A program made the position numbers and the translations under genes. A DNA stretch of 64,000 bases, from the NCBI RefSeq assembly GCF_009831655.1, contig NZ_WRPA01000001.1, positions 310,001 to 374,000 on the forward strand, in the 5' to 3' direction. Positions 28,344-36,790 of this stretch are shown here, one piece after another; positions within the stretch are counted from its first letter, which is position 1; each line of letters starts with the position of its first letter. This stretch comes from Shewanella insulae (GTDB taxonomy: Bacteria > Pseudomonadota > Gammaproteobacteria > Enterobacterales > Shewanellaceae). Below the pieces are notes generated by a model. The model was not told where the DNA came from, made no database searches, and saw only the letters and a list, made by a program, of their open reading frames with translations.

Positions 28344-29513
28344 TTAAAACTTGTATTTATTAAAGTTCGCAGACTTTATTTTGTCGCCCTGCTTGTTCAA
28401 ATACCAAGCCGCTTCAATCCATGGGTGATCATTTACATATTTAAGCCCTTGTTCAACCGGCATTAAAAATAACATGGTCGAGATGATATCGGCGTATATG
28501 TGGTGACTCGATAATATTACGGTTACCGCCACACCCTCTTTTTCCGGATAGAGGGTATTTGGATCGATAATATGATGGTACTGCTTGCCATTAACCTCGA
28601 AGTACCTTAAATAGTTGCCACTGCTGACAACAGTAAGGTTCTCACCAGCGATGACCTCATGGTAGAGTCCTTCCTGAGTCTGGCATTTCTCCAGGGTATA
28701 TTCACTCTGTTTACAGACAGGATCTTCAATCGCGGTAATAAAGCTGCGTCCGCTGGGATGCTCTCCGTAGTGCCGAATGTTGCCCCCGGCATTAATCACG
28801 AATGCCTCTGCACCGTCACGCCTGAGTTGATCAAAGAGCTTTTCTACCATCCAACCTTTGGCGATTCCGCCAAGATCAATACTCATTCCGTCAGCCATGG
28901 TAATGGTATGGTTCTGCCTGTCTAAGGTGATGTTACTTATGTCTACATATCGTGCGGCTTGGCGCAATGAGTGCTCGCTAGGCAGTTCACATTCCCCTGG
29001 TGTCTCTTGACATAAAAAACGTTTTTTTCGCCAGAGACTGATAACGGGGGACAGCGCCACATTAAAGTAGCCCTGGCTCTCCTGATGCCAATCGATAGAG
29101 GTCGCTATCAAATCAGTGAGTTGGGGATCGATATGATGGGTGAGCGTAGGCGCCTGGTTTATCGTCTTGACGTTAGTGACATGGGGATATGCGGCATAGT
29201 TTGAGGCAAGATAGTGGTAATCCTGTATTACAGCTAGGGCATTACACAGTATGGCCTCGGCCTGCTCGCTGGCAGTTTGGTAGAGGGTAATGTTGATGGA
29301 GGTACCAAAATAGCTCAAGGTTGTCAGTGTGGCGCGATCTTTCTCGATATTAATGAGTGCGTTATCATCGCAGGGATAAAATTGGGCCAGCACCTTAGAT
29401 GAATACTTCTCTTTCGCCAAATGAAAGTGCTGGCTTTCGTTGTCTAAGCCTTGTTCGGTCGCTTTGCATTGTAGAGAAACAGCCAAGAAAATTAGTAACA
29501 GTGTCTTTTTCAT
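28344..29513 (-). CDS. apbE: FAD:protein FMN transferase (ApbE family), exported
   Basis: ApbE enzymes take FMN from FAD and attach it covalently to Thr/Ser of FMN_bind proteins outside the cytoplasm. The 389-residue protein has a signal peptide (MKKTLLLIFLAVSLQCKA) and an N-terminal extension of about 60 residues before the catalytic domain. Family motifs are FGTSINITLY, DLGGIAKGW, INAGGNIRHYG and YHHIIDP. The usual ADALSTALF is ADIISTMLF, so the Mg-binding D/T pattern is retained. Its likely substrate is the FMN_bind lipoprotein encoded divergently 193 nt away. The sensor kinase gene lies 165 nt downstream on the same strand. Confidence 0.9.
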   Translation of the reverse strand: MKKTLLLIFLAVSLQCKATEQGLDNESQHFHLAKEKYSSKVLAQFYPCDDNALINIEKDRATLTTLSYFGTSINITLYQTASEQAEAILCNALAVIQDYHYLASNYAAYPHVTNVKTINQAPTLTHHIDPQLTDLIATSIDWHQESQGYFNVALSPVISLWRKKRFLCQETPGECELPSEHSLRQAARYVDISNITLDRQNHTITMADGMSIDLGGIAKGWMVEKLFDQLRRDGAEAFVINAGGNIRHYGEHPSGRSFITAIEDPVCKQSEYTLEKCQTQEGLYHEVIAGENLTVVSSGNYLRYFEVNGKQYHHIIDPNTLYPEKEGVAVTVILSSHHIYADIISTMLFLMPVEQGLKYVNDHPWIEAAWYLNKQGDKIKSANFNKYKF

Positions 29514-29626
29514 TGCGCTAAATAATAAGTGGTGGATAATTAATTATTAGCCTGCAAAGGCTTTGGATAAATCACATTTATATTATTTTGTTAACTGGTT
29601 CAAAGTTATTAACTCTCATCAATTAA

Positions 29627-29644
29627 ACTGCGGTTTTCCGTAGT
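29627..29644. promoter_or_regulatory. candidate response-regulator site B
   Basis: ACTGCGG TTTT CCGTAGT is a near-perfect palindrome (6 of 7 arm positions) in the divergent promoter region between apbE and the FMN-binding lipoprotein. Its core resembles site A at 28281-28297. Confidence 0.4.
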
Positions 29645-29706
29645 TGCCGCCAATTATTCAATGTTTATGCTGATAATTAACTTTATGCTGTACAGGTAAT
29701 AAAATA

Positions 29707-31059
29707 ATGGCTAAGTCCAAAAAAATTAAAAAGAGTCTTATCGTTTCCACGATAGGTTTAGCGACGCTTACGGCCCTGGGGTGTGCCTCTCAGGCTACAC
29801 AGGGTAAGTATGTCGATGGTGTTCATCAGGTACAGGCAAAAGGTAAGAAGAGTCAAATTGTTTTAGAGGTGACGGTGGAACAAGGCGAGATAGTCGACAT
29901 GAAGACTAAGTCCCACAAAGAAACCGAGTCGCTCTATCTGAATGCCGAACGCCTGCTTCCTAAGATTGTTAAAAATAACGGTCATGAAGGCATAGATGCA
30001 GTCTCTGGAGCGACCTATTCATCTAACGGCATCCTGAAGGCGGTCAATGACCTGCCACGCAGTAACGGCATTCAGCCAAAGTATGTGGCTGTGGGAGCGA
30101 AAGATACTCTGGGGGACGATGATTTTAAGCTTAAGTGGTCGATTCAACCCAAATTGGGCTTGCTAGTGGGCGACTATTACTATGAGGAGGCAAGGTTTCG
30201 TCAGGGTCACATGGGTAGCATGACCATAGTGACAGACAGTCAGGATAGAAATGACGTTATCTTGGCCGAATTTAACGAAAGTGGGCGTCCTAACTACTAT
30301 ACCCGCTTGTATCAAGATGTGCCTAAGCGTATGTCCGAGTACAACTTCTCTATGGGTAAGAAGAAGGGGACGGCATGGGTACAGTCGGCGTTGACGATGG
30401 AAAAGCTCATGGTCGAACAGAATAAGCTGACCTTCGAGCCCAACCCAAATCATGACCCCAAGCTAGCCAATAAGCTAAAAGAACCTAATCGCCTCAAATA
30501 TTTAGGTATAGATATTGTTGCGGGTGCATCAAACAGCATTCAACAATCTATGATCCCGTTAACCGCAAAGATTCATCATCGCATTCATACCGACGGCAGT
30601 TCACTGAAGTTCTATCAGCTTGCCGAGAAAGTGCTAGATGAGAAGGGACAGTGGACGGGAATAACGGCCATGTTACGACTCGTGGTGGACCCTGGCACCA
30701 AGCAGATCGTCAAGGCCCATTTCGATGAGATCTTCGCCGATGAAAAGGCGCAGATACAGGATGCGTCACTGAAGAAATTCTATCGACAATCTAAATATGA
30801 CTCTATCCATTACTCTGAGCCAGCGCGCATAGGTTTCAATGTCATGGTAGATGCCCTCAATGTACACCTACAGTCCGGCGGTTCACTGTTTGACATCAAT
30901 GACCTGCCGGCGACTGGCGATACAGGTAACTACGCCGCCACCGGATTCACCAAACGTTCTAGCTCGTGGGACCTCTATCTAGGCCAGGCCGAGAAGCTCT
31001 ATCACAAGATGCGCCAAGATGGCGTGATCGCCCAGCACAAGCATCCCGCTTCTAAATAA
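29707..31059 (+). CDS. multi-domain FMN-binding lipoprotein
   Basis: This is a 450-residue putative lipoprotein: basic N-terminus, hydrophobic core, then TALGC with lipid-attachment C26. The first FMN_bind domain (about 33-115) ends in DAVSGATYSSNGILKAV, where T103 is the expected covalent FMN site for ApbE. A second, diverged domain (about 145-285) ends DIVAGASNSIQQSMIP with S275 in the equivalent position. The C-terminal third may be a third, degenerate copy with no flavin motif. No hydrolase or oxidase domain is visible, so it is probably an electron carrier or a flavin-bearing redox partner at the cell surface or in the periplasm. A porin gene follows after 29 nt. Confidence 0.85.
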   Translation: MAKSKKIKKSLIVSTIGLATLTALGCASQATQGKYVDGVHQVQAKGKKSQIVLEVTVEQGEIVDMKTKSHKETESLYLNAERLLPKIVKNNGHEGIDAVSGATYSSNGILKAVNDLPRSNGIQPKYVAVGAKDTLGDDDFKLKWSIQPKLGLLVGDYYYEEARFRQGHMGSMTIVTDSQDRNDVILAEFNESGRPNYYTRLYQDVPKRMSEYNFSMGKKKGTAWVQSALTMEKLMVEQNKLTFEPNPNHDPKLANKLKEPNRLKYLGIDIVAGASNSIQQSMIPLTAKIHHRIHTDGSSLKFYQLAEKVLDEKGQWTGITAMLRLVVDPGTKQIVKAHFDEIFADEKAQIQDASLKKFYRQSKYDSIHYSEPARIGFNVMVDALNVHLQSGGSLFDINDLPATGDTGNYAATGFTKRSSSWDLYLGQAEKLYHKMRQDGVIAQHKHPASK

Positions 31060-31088
31060 CAACACTTAGCTTAAAAGAGATGATGATC

Positions 31089-32129
31089 ATGAAAACTTTC
31101 ACATTAACATTATTAGCCAGTAGCCTGTTTGTCGCACCTCAGGTCATAGCCGGAGAACTAGTCGATTTTTATGGCCGACTCGATTACTCGGTAACTCATT
31201 CCGATAGTGGCAGTGCGACCCATAGCGGTAAAAGCGGTACTATTCTTGAGAATAACTTCAGCCGTATTGGTGTTAAAGGCCAGACAGGGTTAGTCGCAGA
31301 CTGGTCGCTATTTTACAAAATCGAGGTTGGGGTTAACGGCGCCTCCCAAGATAAAGCTAACAAGCCTTTTTCTGCCCGTCCGACTTTTATCGGCTTTAAG
31401 CATCCACAGGCGGGTCAGTTAGCAATCGGGCGCATTGACCCTGTGTTCAAAATGAGTAAAGGTTTTGCCGATGCGTTTGACAACTATAGTCTAAAGCATG
31501 ATCGCCTAATGCCTGGTGATAAGCGTCACGGTGACTCGCTAGAATACAAGAGTCCTAAGTGGAACAAGCTGCAATTGGGTGTGAGTTACCTGATGGAAGA
31601 CAACTACTTTAACGACTCTGATCTGCGTAAGGATAACGGTAACTATCAAATTGCAGTGACCTATGCAGATAAGTTCTTTAAAGCGAGTGACTTTTATTTT
31701 GGCATCGCCTATTCAGACGGTATTGAAGACATAAAAGCGACCCGATTCGTCGGACATGTTAAGTTCGATAACCTAAAGCTAGGCACCATTATTCAACAAA
31801 CTGAACTCGTTAACCCTACTAAGCCACATTATCAAGAGCGCGATGGTGTCGGTTACATCCTTAGCGCAACCTATCAGATCGAACAGCTGTTGTTGAAGGC
31901 CCAATTCGGTAGCGATGATTCGGGTACGGGCAAAATTGCGGGTCGTGTGTACGACGCGCTGGGCGAGTCGGCCTTAGTCGTGCCTGAGGTCTCACAATGG
32001 GCGGTTGGCGCAGAGTACCGTTTATCTAAATCTGCTCGTATCCACACTGAAATCGGTCAATTTGATGTGAAGCAGTATGAAGACTTTGATGACACTGTCG
32101 TGAGCTTAGGTTTCCGTTACGACTTCTAG
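31089..32129 (+). CDS. outer-membrane porin, OmpC/OmpF-like
   Basis: This is a general-porin-type beta-barrel (347 aa from ATG 31089; in-frame ATGs at 31080 and 31083 are also possible). The signal peptide is MKTFTLTLLASSLFVAPQVIAG. The mature start VDFYGRLDYSV, the FSRIGVKGQ motif, the alternating hydrophobic strands and the terminal aromatic residue (VVSLGFRYDF) mark an outer-membrane porin. It is only 29 nt downstream of the FMN-binding lipoprotein, so it is likely co-transcribed and could admit the substrate sensed or reduced by this locus. The family is firm and the solute unknown. Confidence 0.9.
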   Translation: MKTFTLTLLASSLFVAPQVIAGELVDFYGRLDYSVTHSDSGSATHSGKSGTILENNFSRIGVKGQTGLVADWSLFYKIEVGVNGASQDKANKPFSARPTFIGFKHPQAGQLAIGRIDPVFKMSKGFADAFDNYSLKHDRLMPGDKRHGDSLEYKSPKWNKLQLGVSYLMEDNYFNDSDLRKDNGNYQIAVTYADKFFKASDFYFGIAYSDGIEDIKATRFVGHVKFDNLKLGTIIQQTELVNPTKPHYQERDGVGYILSATYQIEQLLLKAQFGSDDSGTGKIAGRVYDALGESALVVPEVSQWAVGAEYRLSKSARIHTEIGQFDVKQYEDFDDTVVSLGFRYDF

Positions 32130-32148
32130 TTTACAGCCTATTAAAATG

Positions 32149-32172
32149 CCCCCCCCGGCGCATGGATGCGCC
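32149..32172 (+). repeat. C8 tract and GGCGCAT hairpin after the porin gene
   Basis: Eight consecutive C (32149-32156) run straight into the perfect hairpin GGCGCAT GG ATGCGCC (32157-32172), 20 nt after the porin stop. There is no T-tract. It may stabilise or end the transcript. Confidence 0.45.
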
Positions 32173-32290
32173 ATTATCGACCCACCTCGTTTATTTTCCC
32201 TTCATTGCGCCGCGACCTTGCTGGCGCTATTCAAAAGTGGCTATCATAGCTAGCTGACTAAGATGAAAAGCAATAATAACAAGGAGTCCC

Positions 32291-32857
32291 ATGCAAATCG
32301 AAAATAGTGAGCGTTTACGCTATGAGCCGGTCACCAAAGAAGATGCGCAGCTATTATTTGACCTCAACCAAGATCCCGAGGTGATGCGCTACATCAATGG
32401 CGGCAAGCCATCGACCATGGCAGAAATTAATGACTTTTTTATCCCTCGTATAGAAGGCTTTACCAACAATGATACCGGGTGGGGGCTTTGGAAGGTCACC
32501 ACGCTAGCCTCCAAATCTGGACTTAGCAACACCTATATCGGGTGGATCTTGGTGCGGCCGATGGATTTTTATACCAATAACCCGAAAACAGCAGATCTTG
32601 AGGTGGGCTGGCGCTTCACCCAGGCCAGTTGGGGCAAGGGCTATGCCACAGAAGCTGCCAAAGCCGTCTGCAAGGCGCTAGTTGTACATGCAAGTGCCAT
32701 CGAAAAGCCCATTACCCATTTCAGTGCCATCGCCGAACCGGCCAACTCTGGCTCGATAAACATCATGACCAAACTCGGCATGAAATATATTAAAAACGAT
32801 AGCGTCGAAACACCTGAGGGGGAGGTAGAGGTGGTGCTATACCGCATGTCTGTTTAG
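32291..32857 (+). CDS. GNAT family N-acetyltransferase (RimJ/RimL-like)
   Basis: This is a cytoplasmic acetyltransferase (188 aa) of the RimJ/RimL branch. LRYEPVTKEDAQLLFDLNQDPEVMRYI at the start is typical. The acetyl-CoA-binding region is DLEVGWRFTQASWGKGYATEAA, with the Q/R-x-x-G-x-G/A loop seen as SWGKGYA. FSAIAEPANSGSINIMTKLGMKY is the C-terminal helix-strand motif. CAAGGAGTCCC gives a strong ribosome-binding site. The acceptor substrate is unknown; ribosomal-protein or small-molecule acetylation are both possible. Confidence 0.88.
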   Translation: MQIENSERLRYEPVTKEDAQLLFDLNQDPEVMRYINGGKPSTMAEINDFFIPRIEGFTNNDTGWGLWKVTTLASKSGLSNTYIGWILVRPMDFYTNNPKTADLEVGWRFTQASWGKGYATEAAKAVCKALVVHASAIEKPITHFSAIAEPANSGSINIMTKLGMKYIKNDSVETPEGEVEVVLYRMSV

Positions 32858-32945
32858 GCATGAAGACTCGATAGGGATATGAGGTTAGCTAGTTAATGGA
32901 TAAGGGCGAGATGAAGAGCTTGTCAGGTCCCACAATTATCTTGAA

Positions 32946-32986
32946 CCCCTGCATTAGACTAGCGTCTAACCAATTAAAGGCAGGGG
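32946..32986 (+). other. nested two-stem hairpin upstream of ppaC
   Basis: The outer stem CCCCTGC (32946-32952) / GCAGGGG (32980-32986) encloses the inner stem TTAGAC (32954-32959) / GTCTAA (32964-32969). Both are perfect. It lies about 60 nt upstream of ppaC and just upstream of an extended -10-like TGGTAAAAT (33012-33019 region). It may be a terminator of the acetyltransferase gene or a regulatory RNA. Confidence 0.4.
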
Positions 32987-33047
32987 ATTAATGTAAATTG
33001 ATTTTCCTTTTGGTAAAATGCCGCAAAATTTATTGTGAGAGTTAACT

Positions 33048-33968
33048 ATGCCAATGTACGTTGTGGGTCATAAGATCCCAGATTCAGATTCAATTTGTGG
33101 TGCCATCGCGCTGGCTTATCTTAAGAATCAAATCGGCGAAGAAGCCATCGCCGCACGATTGGGTGAACCTTCACCAGAGACTGCCTTTATTCTGGAGCGC
33201 TTCGGTTTTGAGGCGCCTATGTATAAAGAGCACTATGCTGGCGAGCAGGTCTATATCGTCGATCACTCCGAGCTGACTCAGGCACCGGACGATATCGCCG
33301 AGGCAACCATTGTCGGTATCGTTGATCATCACAAGCTAGGCGATCTAACCACTTCTACGCCTCTCGAGTGTTGGATCCGTCCCGTGGGTTGTAGTAACAC
33401 AGTGATCAAGATGATGTACGACTTCTACAATGTCGAGATCCCGAAAGATATCGCCGGCATCATGATGTGTGCCATCCTGAGCGATACCGTGATCTTCAAG
33501 TCGCCAACTTGTACCACTGCCGACATTAAGTGTGTCGAGGCCCTGGCAGAGATCGCCGGCATCGAAGACTACAAGGCGCTGGGTATGGATATGTTCAAGG
33601 TTAAATCGGCTGTCGAAGGCACGCCGGTACGCGATCTCGTGATGCGCGACTTTAAAGACTTCAACATGAATGGCAACCTGGTTGGTATTGGCCAACTTGA
33701 GGTGATCGACCTGTCTGTGTTCGATCAGGTTAAGGCCGAACTCGAAGCCGATATCGCCGCACTTAAAGAAGAAGGCAAGCGTCATAGCGTACTACTGCTG
33801 CTGACAGATATCATGAAAGAAGGCTCTGAGGTATTAGTGGTTTCTGATGATGCAGACTTGACTGAGCGTGCCTATGGCAAGGCTAGCGAGAATGGTCGTG
33901 TCTGGTTAGATGGCGTACTCAGCCGTAAGAAGCAGGTGGTTCCACCGCTGCAAGAAGCCTTCGCTTAA
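33048..33968 (+). CDS. ppaC: manganese-dependent inorganic pyrophosphatase
   Basis: PpaC is a DHH-family (family II) pyrophosphatase that hydrolyses cytosolic PPi. The metal ligands are seen at H8, D12 and D14 (GHKIPDSDS), in VDHSE and in the DHH motif VDHHKLGDL. DTVIFKSPT and the C-terminal SRKKQVVPPL complete the family pattern. The length of 306 aa is standard. Family II enzymes are Mn/Co-activated and are common in Shewanella and Vibrio. GAGAGTTAACT precedes the ATG. A strong bidirectional terminator follows. Confidence 0.96.
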   Translation: MPMYVVGHKIPDSDSICGAIALAYLKNQIGEEAIAARLGEPSPETAFILERFGFEAPMYKEHYAGEQVYIVDHSELTQAPDDIAEATIVGIVDHHKLGDLTTSTPLECWIRPVGCSNTVIKMMYDFYNVEIPKDIAGIMMCAILSDTVIFKSPTCTTADIKCVEALAEIAGIEDYKALGMDMFKVKSAVEGTPVRDLVMRDFKDFNMNGNLVGIGQLEVIDLSVFDQVKAELEADIAALKEEGKRHSVLLLLTDIMKEGSEVLVVSDDADLTERAYGKASENGRVWLDGVLSRKKQVVPPLQEAFA

Positions 33969-34001
33969 TTGCGTTAGCTAATCGCTCGTCGTAAGCGAAT
34001 T

Positions 34002-34030
34002 AAAAAAGCCGGTCTAGAACCGGCTTTTTT
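34002..34030. terminator. bidirectional intrinsic terminator of ppaC
   Basis: AAAAAAGCCGG and CCGGCTTTTTT flank a 7-nt loop about 34 nt after the ppaC stop. Confidence 0.9.
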
Positions 34031-34097
34031 ATTGATAAATGGTTGAAGCCAACGAATTGAGCATGGTTAATGTTGAAGTAGGTCTTAGCCTTTATTA

Positions 34098-36500
34098 TTA
34101 AACCTTAGCCTTTTGCGTGCGTTTAACGTGGTCTCTTAGTTTCTGCAATCTGGCATCGGCCAGGGCATAGAGGCTTTCCTTCGGATAATCTTCGAATTCG
34201 AAATCGCGTTCCCCGGCTGGAATACCGGTTAAGATCTCAACTGCCTGGTCCACATGCTCGATAGCCCAGATAGAGAATTCTCCTTTGCTCACGGCATCGA
34301 CAATATCCGCTCTTAACATCAGGTTTTGCACATTAGTACGCGGAATGATCACCCCTTGTCCCTTGTGGCGTCCCTTGATTTTACAAACATCGAAGAAGCC
34401 TTCGATCTTCTCGTTAACCCCGCCTATGGGCTGCGCCTGACCAAATTGACTCATCGAACCTGTGATGGCAACATCCTGGCGCAGTGGCACCTTGGCAAAA
34501 GCCGATACTATGGCGCACAGTTCTGCCATTGAGGCGCTATCACCGTCGACGCCCGAGTAGTTTTGTTCGAAGGTGAGGTGAGTAGTGAGGGGGATCTTAT
34601 CTGTCTGACCGAAGATAGTGGCAAGATAGGCCGTGAGGATCATCACACCCTTGGAGTGGATCTGACCGCCGAGTTCAACCTTGCGCTCGATATCAAACAC
34701 GGCACCTTCGCCGAGTGAAACGCTGGCAGTAATGCGACTCGGCGCGCCGAATTGATGATCTGAGGTCGCAACCACAGACAGGGCATTGATCTGACCCACG
34801 ACACTATCCCTAGTGTCGATCAGCGTGGTGCCATTGACGAAGCTCTGCATAACATGGTCGCGCAGGCGGCAGACCCTGAGCTCATGATTGTGCAATGCCT
34901 GCTTTACATGGGTGGCTCGGATCATGGTTGCCTTACTGGATTTCGCTACATAATTAGACTCACGCAGCAAGTTGGCGATATCAGCAGAATGCAGTGATAA
35001 CTTGTTTTGCGCATCTGCCTGGCGCGCACTGAACTCTATGATACGTTTAATTGCGCCGCGGTCGCAGTGCAGCATCTTGTTGCCGAGCACTATGCTGGAG
35101 ATAAATTTTGCATACTGTACCTCTGAGGCATCTGTGCGTGGCATCTCGTCTTCAAAGTCGGCTGTAACTCTAAATAGCTCTTTAAATTCAGGGTCATAGT
35201 GCTGAAGTAGTTGATAGGTTTGATAGTCACCAAACAGTATGATCTTAACGTCTAGCGGGATGGCCTCAGGGTCCAGCGAGATGGTGCCCGAAAGCGTAAC
35301 TTCGCGTTCCAGCGAGCTGAGACTGAGTTTACGCGAGCGTAGAGCACGCTTTAAACCGTCCCACACATAGGGCTGCTCTAACACCTTGATGGCGTCGATC
35401 ATCAACACGCCACCATTGGCCTTGTGCAGGCTACCGGGGCGGATCAGCGAGAAATCGGAAAAGATGGTGCCCTTATAGGTGGCATTCTCGATGTAACCGA
35501 AGATATTGTGGTAGTTGGGGCTCTCCTCAATCACTATTGGCATGGGAATGTCGCCATGATTCACCAGCACGTTGACCTGGTAACGCCTCGGCATCTTCTT
35601 CGCTAGGGATGCGTAGGAGAGGGCGACCTGCTCCTCGTTCTGCTCGAGGAAGATATCCAGATTCTCCAAGATGTCTTTGTGCATCTCATTAAGATGAGCT
35701 TTCACCTCGGGCAGTTCGGCGTAGCCTGTTTTAATAGGTTCGAGTAGGTGGACTAAGACCTCTTGAGCTACCTGCTCATCATGTTTCTGTTGCTTGTCAG
35801 AATAGCTTTCTTCCCAGGCGGTAAACTTGCGCACCACCTCTCTTAACTTTGATTCTAATAGGCCAATGTTTTTTTCCAGCGTCGCCTGTTCCTTAGCACT
35901 CAGCTCGGCGAAACTCGACTCGGTATGAGGCTCTTCGCCATTCATGGCGACCAGTTCATAGCTGCCTTGGGGATTGATAGATAGGCTTATCTGCTTGGCG
36001 GCCGCTTCCTTGGTGATCTGACCCAGTGCCGATTCCTGTTTCTCGGCGAGTTGCGTCTTGAGTTTCTCGGCGCGTGAATAATACAGCTCGTTATCAAAGG
36101 CCAAGGGCAGGGCCTTAACCAGTCGTTTCATCAAGTTTTCGATATCAGTCTTGAAGGTTTGCGCCTGACCCCTTGGCAACTTAAGCACCTTAGGCGTACG
36201 GGCATCATCGAAATTGACCACATAGCACCAATCGAAGAGCTGGTGGTGGCCGTTAGGATCGTATCTGTCTAGGTAACGCATCACCATGGTGCGTTTTCCC
36301 AGCCCATTTCGGCCGATGGCGTAGATGTTATAGCCTTTATCTTTCATCGACATGGCAAATTCTACCGCCTGTTGGGCACGTTCTTGTCCAACAATTTCGT
36401 TGAGTGGCGTCAGCTGTTTAGTCGATTTAATGCTGGGATCGAGTAGGGCGAGTGTCGAAAAACGATAGAGCTTGTCACTGGCTAGAGGAGAAATTGACAT
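34098..36500 (-). CDS. Lon-family AAA+ ATP-dependent protease (LonB/AAA_32 type)
   Basis: This AAA+ serine protease differs from canonical Lon: an N-terminal domain with the P-loop GRNGLGKRT, a long helical insertion (about 130-300), the second AAA segment (ANGGVLMIDAIKVL) and a C-terminal Lon protease domain. The catalytic Ser is in VDGDSASMAELCA and the Lys in GGVNEKIEGFFD. I prefer the ATG at 36500 (MSISPLASDKLYRF, 800 aa); the upstream ATG at 36557 adds 19 residues of low similarity. This class lacks the Lon substrate-binding N-domain and is of poorly known physiological function. The divergent neighbour is a diguanylate cyclase. Confidence 0.88.
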   Translation of the reverse strand: MSISPLASDKLYRFSTLALLDPSIKSTKQLTPLNEIVGQERAQQAVEFAMSMKDKGYNIYAIGRNGLGKRTMVMRYLDRYDPNGHHQLFDWCYVVNFDDARTPKVLKLPRGQAQTFKTDIENLMKRLVKALPLAFDNELYYSRAEKLKTQLAEKQESALGQITKEAAAKQISLSINPQGSYELVAMNGEEPHTESSFAELSAKEQATLEKNIGLLESKLREVVRKFTAWEESYSDKQQKHDEQVAQEVLVHLLEPIKTGYAELPEVKAHLNEMHKDILENLDIFLEQNEEQVALSYASLAKKMPRRYQVNVLVNHGDIPMPIVIEESPNYHNIFGYIENATYKGTIFSDFSLIRPGSLHKANGGVLMIDAIKVLEQPYVWDGLKRALRSRKLSLSSLEREVTLSGTISLDPEAIPLDVKIILFGDYQTYQLLQHYDPEFKELFRVTADFEDEMPRTDASEVQYAKFISSIVLGNKMLHCDRGAIKRIIEFSARQADAQNKLSLHSADIANLLRESNYVAKSSKATMIRATHVKQALHNHELRVCRLRDHVMQSFVNGTTLIDTRDSVVGQINALSVVATSDHQFGAPSRITASVSLGEGAVFDIERKVELGGQIHSKGVMILTAYLATIFGQTDKIPLTTHLTFEQNYSGVDGDSASMAELCAIVSAFAKVPLRQDVAITGSMSQFGQAQPIGGVNEKIEGFFDVCKIKGRHKGQGVIIPRTNVQNLMLRADIVDAVSKGEFSIWAIEHVDQAVEILTGIPAGERDFEFEDYPKESLYALADARLQKLRDHVKRTQKAKV

Positions 36501-36790
36501 AGGCGAGTGCCCTCGTATGACAAATGTTAATCCCAGTGTAGACAGCTCATTTTTCAATTTACAATCATTTTTTGTGTCTAAAGAGGGGTTTAGTTAAATT
36601 CCGGGTCTCGTTCGCTCAATATCTGAACAAATTAAGGCTGTGCCAGACCCAGGTTAATAACGGCTAATGCCGTCTCTTAGTCCCCGCGTTGAAATTTGTA
36701 CCATTAAATCCCGCAGATAAAGGATAACTTGTTACTATAACCAGTCGTGGTTAACACAACTATACTCTTGTTAGGAACAGGGAACGTCAA

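Noticed and set aside
32946..32986. yybP-ykoY manganese riboswitch before ppaC
   Set aside because: The conserved junction sequences of that riboswitch are absent; only simple stems are seen.
33345..33785. 146-residue minus-strand ORF in ppaC
   Set aside because: It is antisense to the DHH-family enzyme; His/Asp-rich artefact of the opposite strand.
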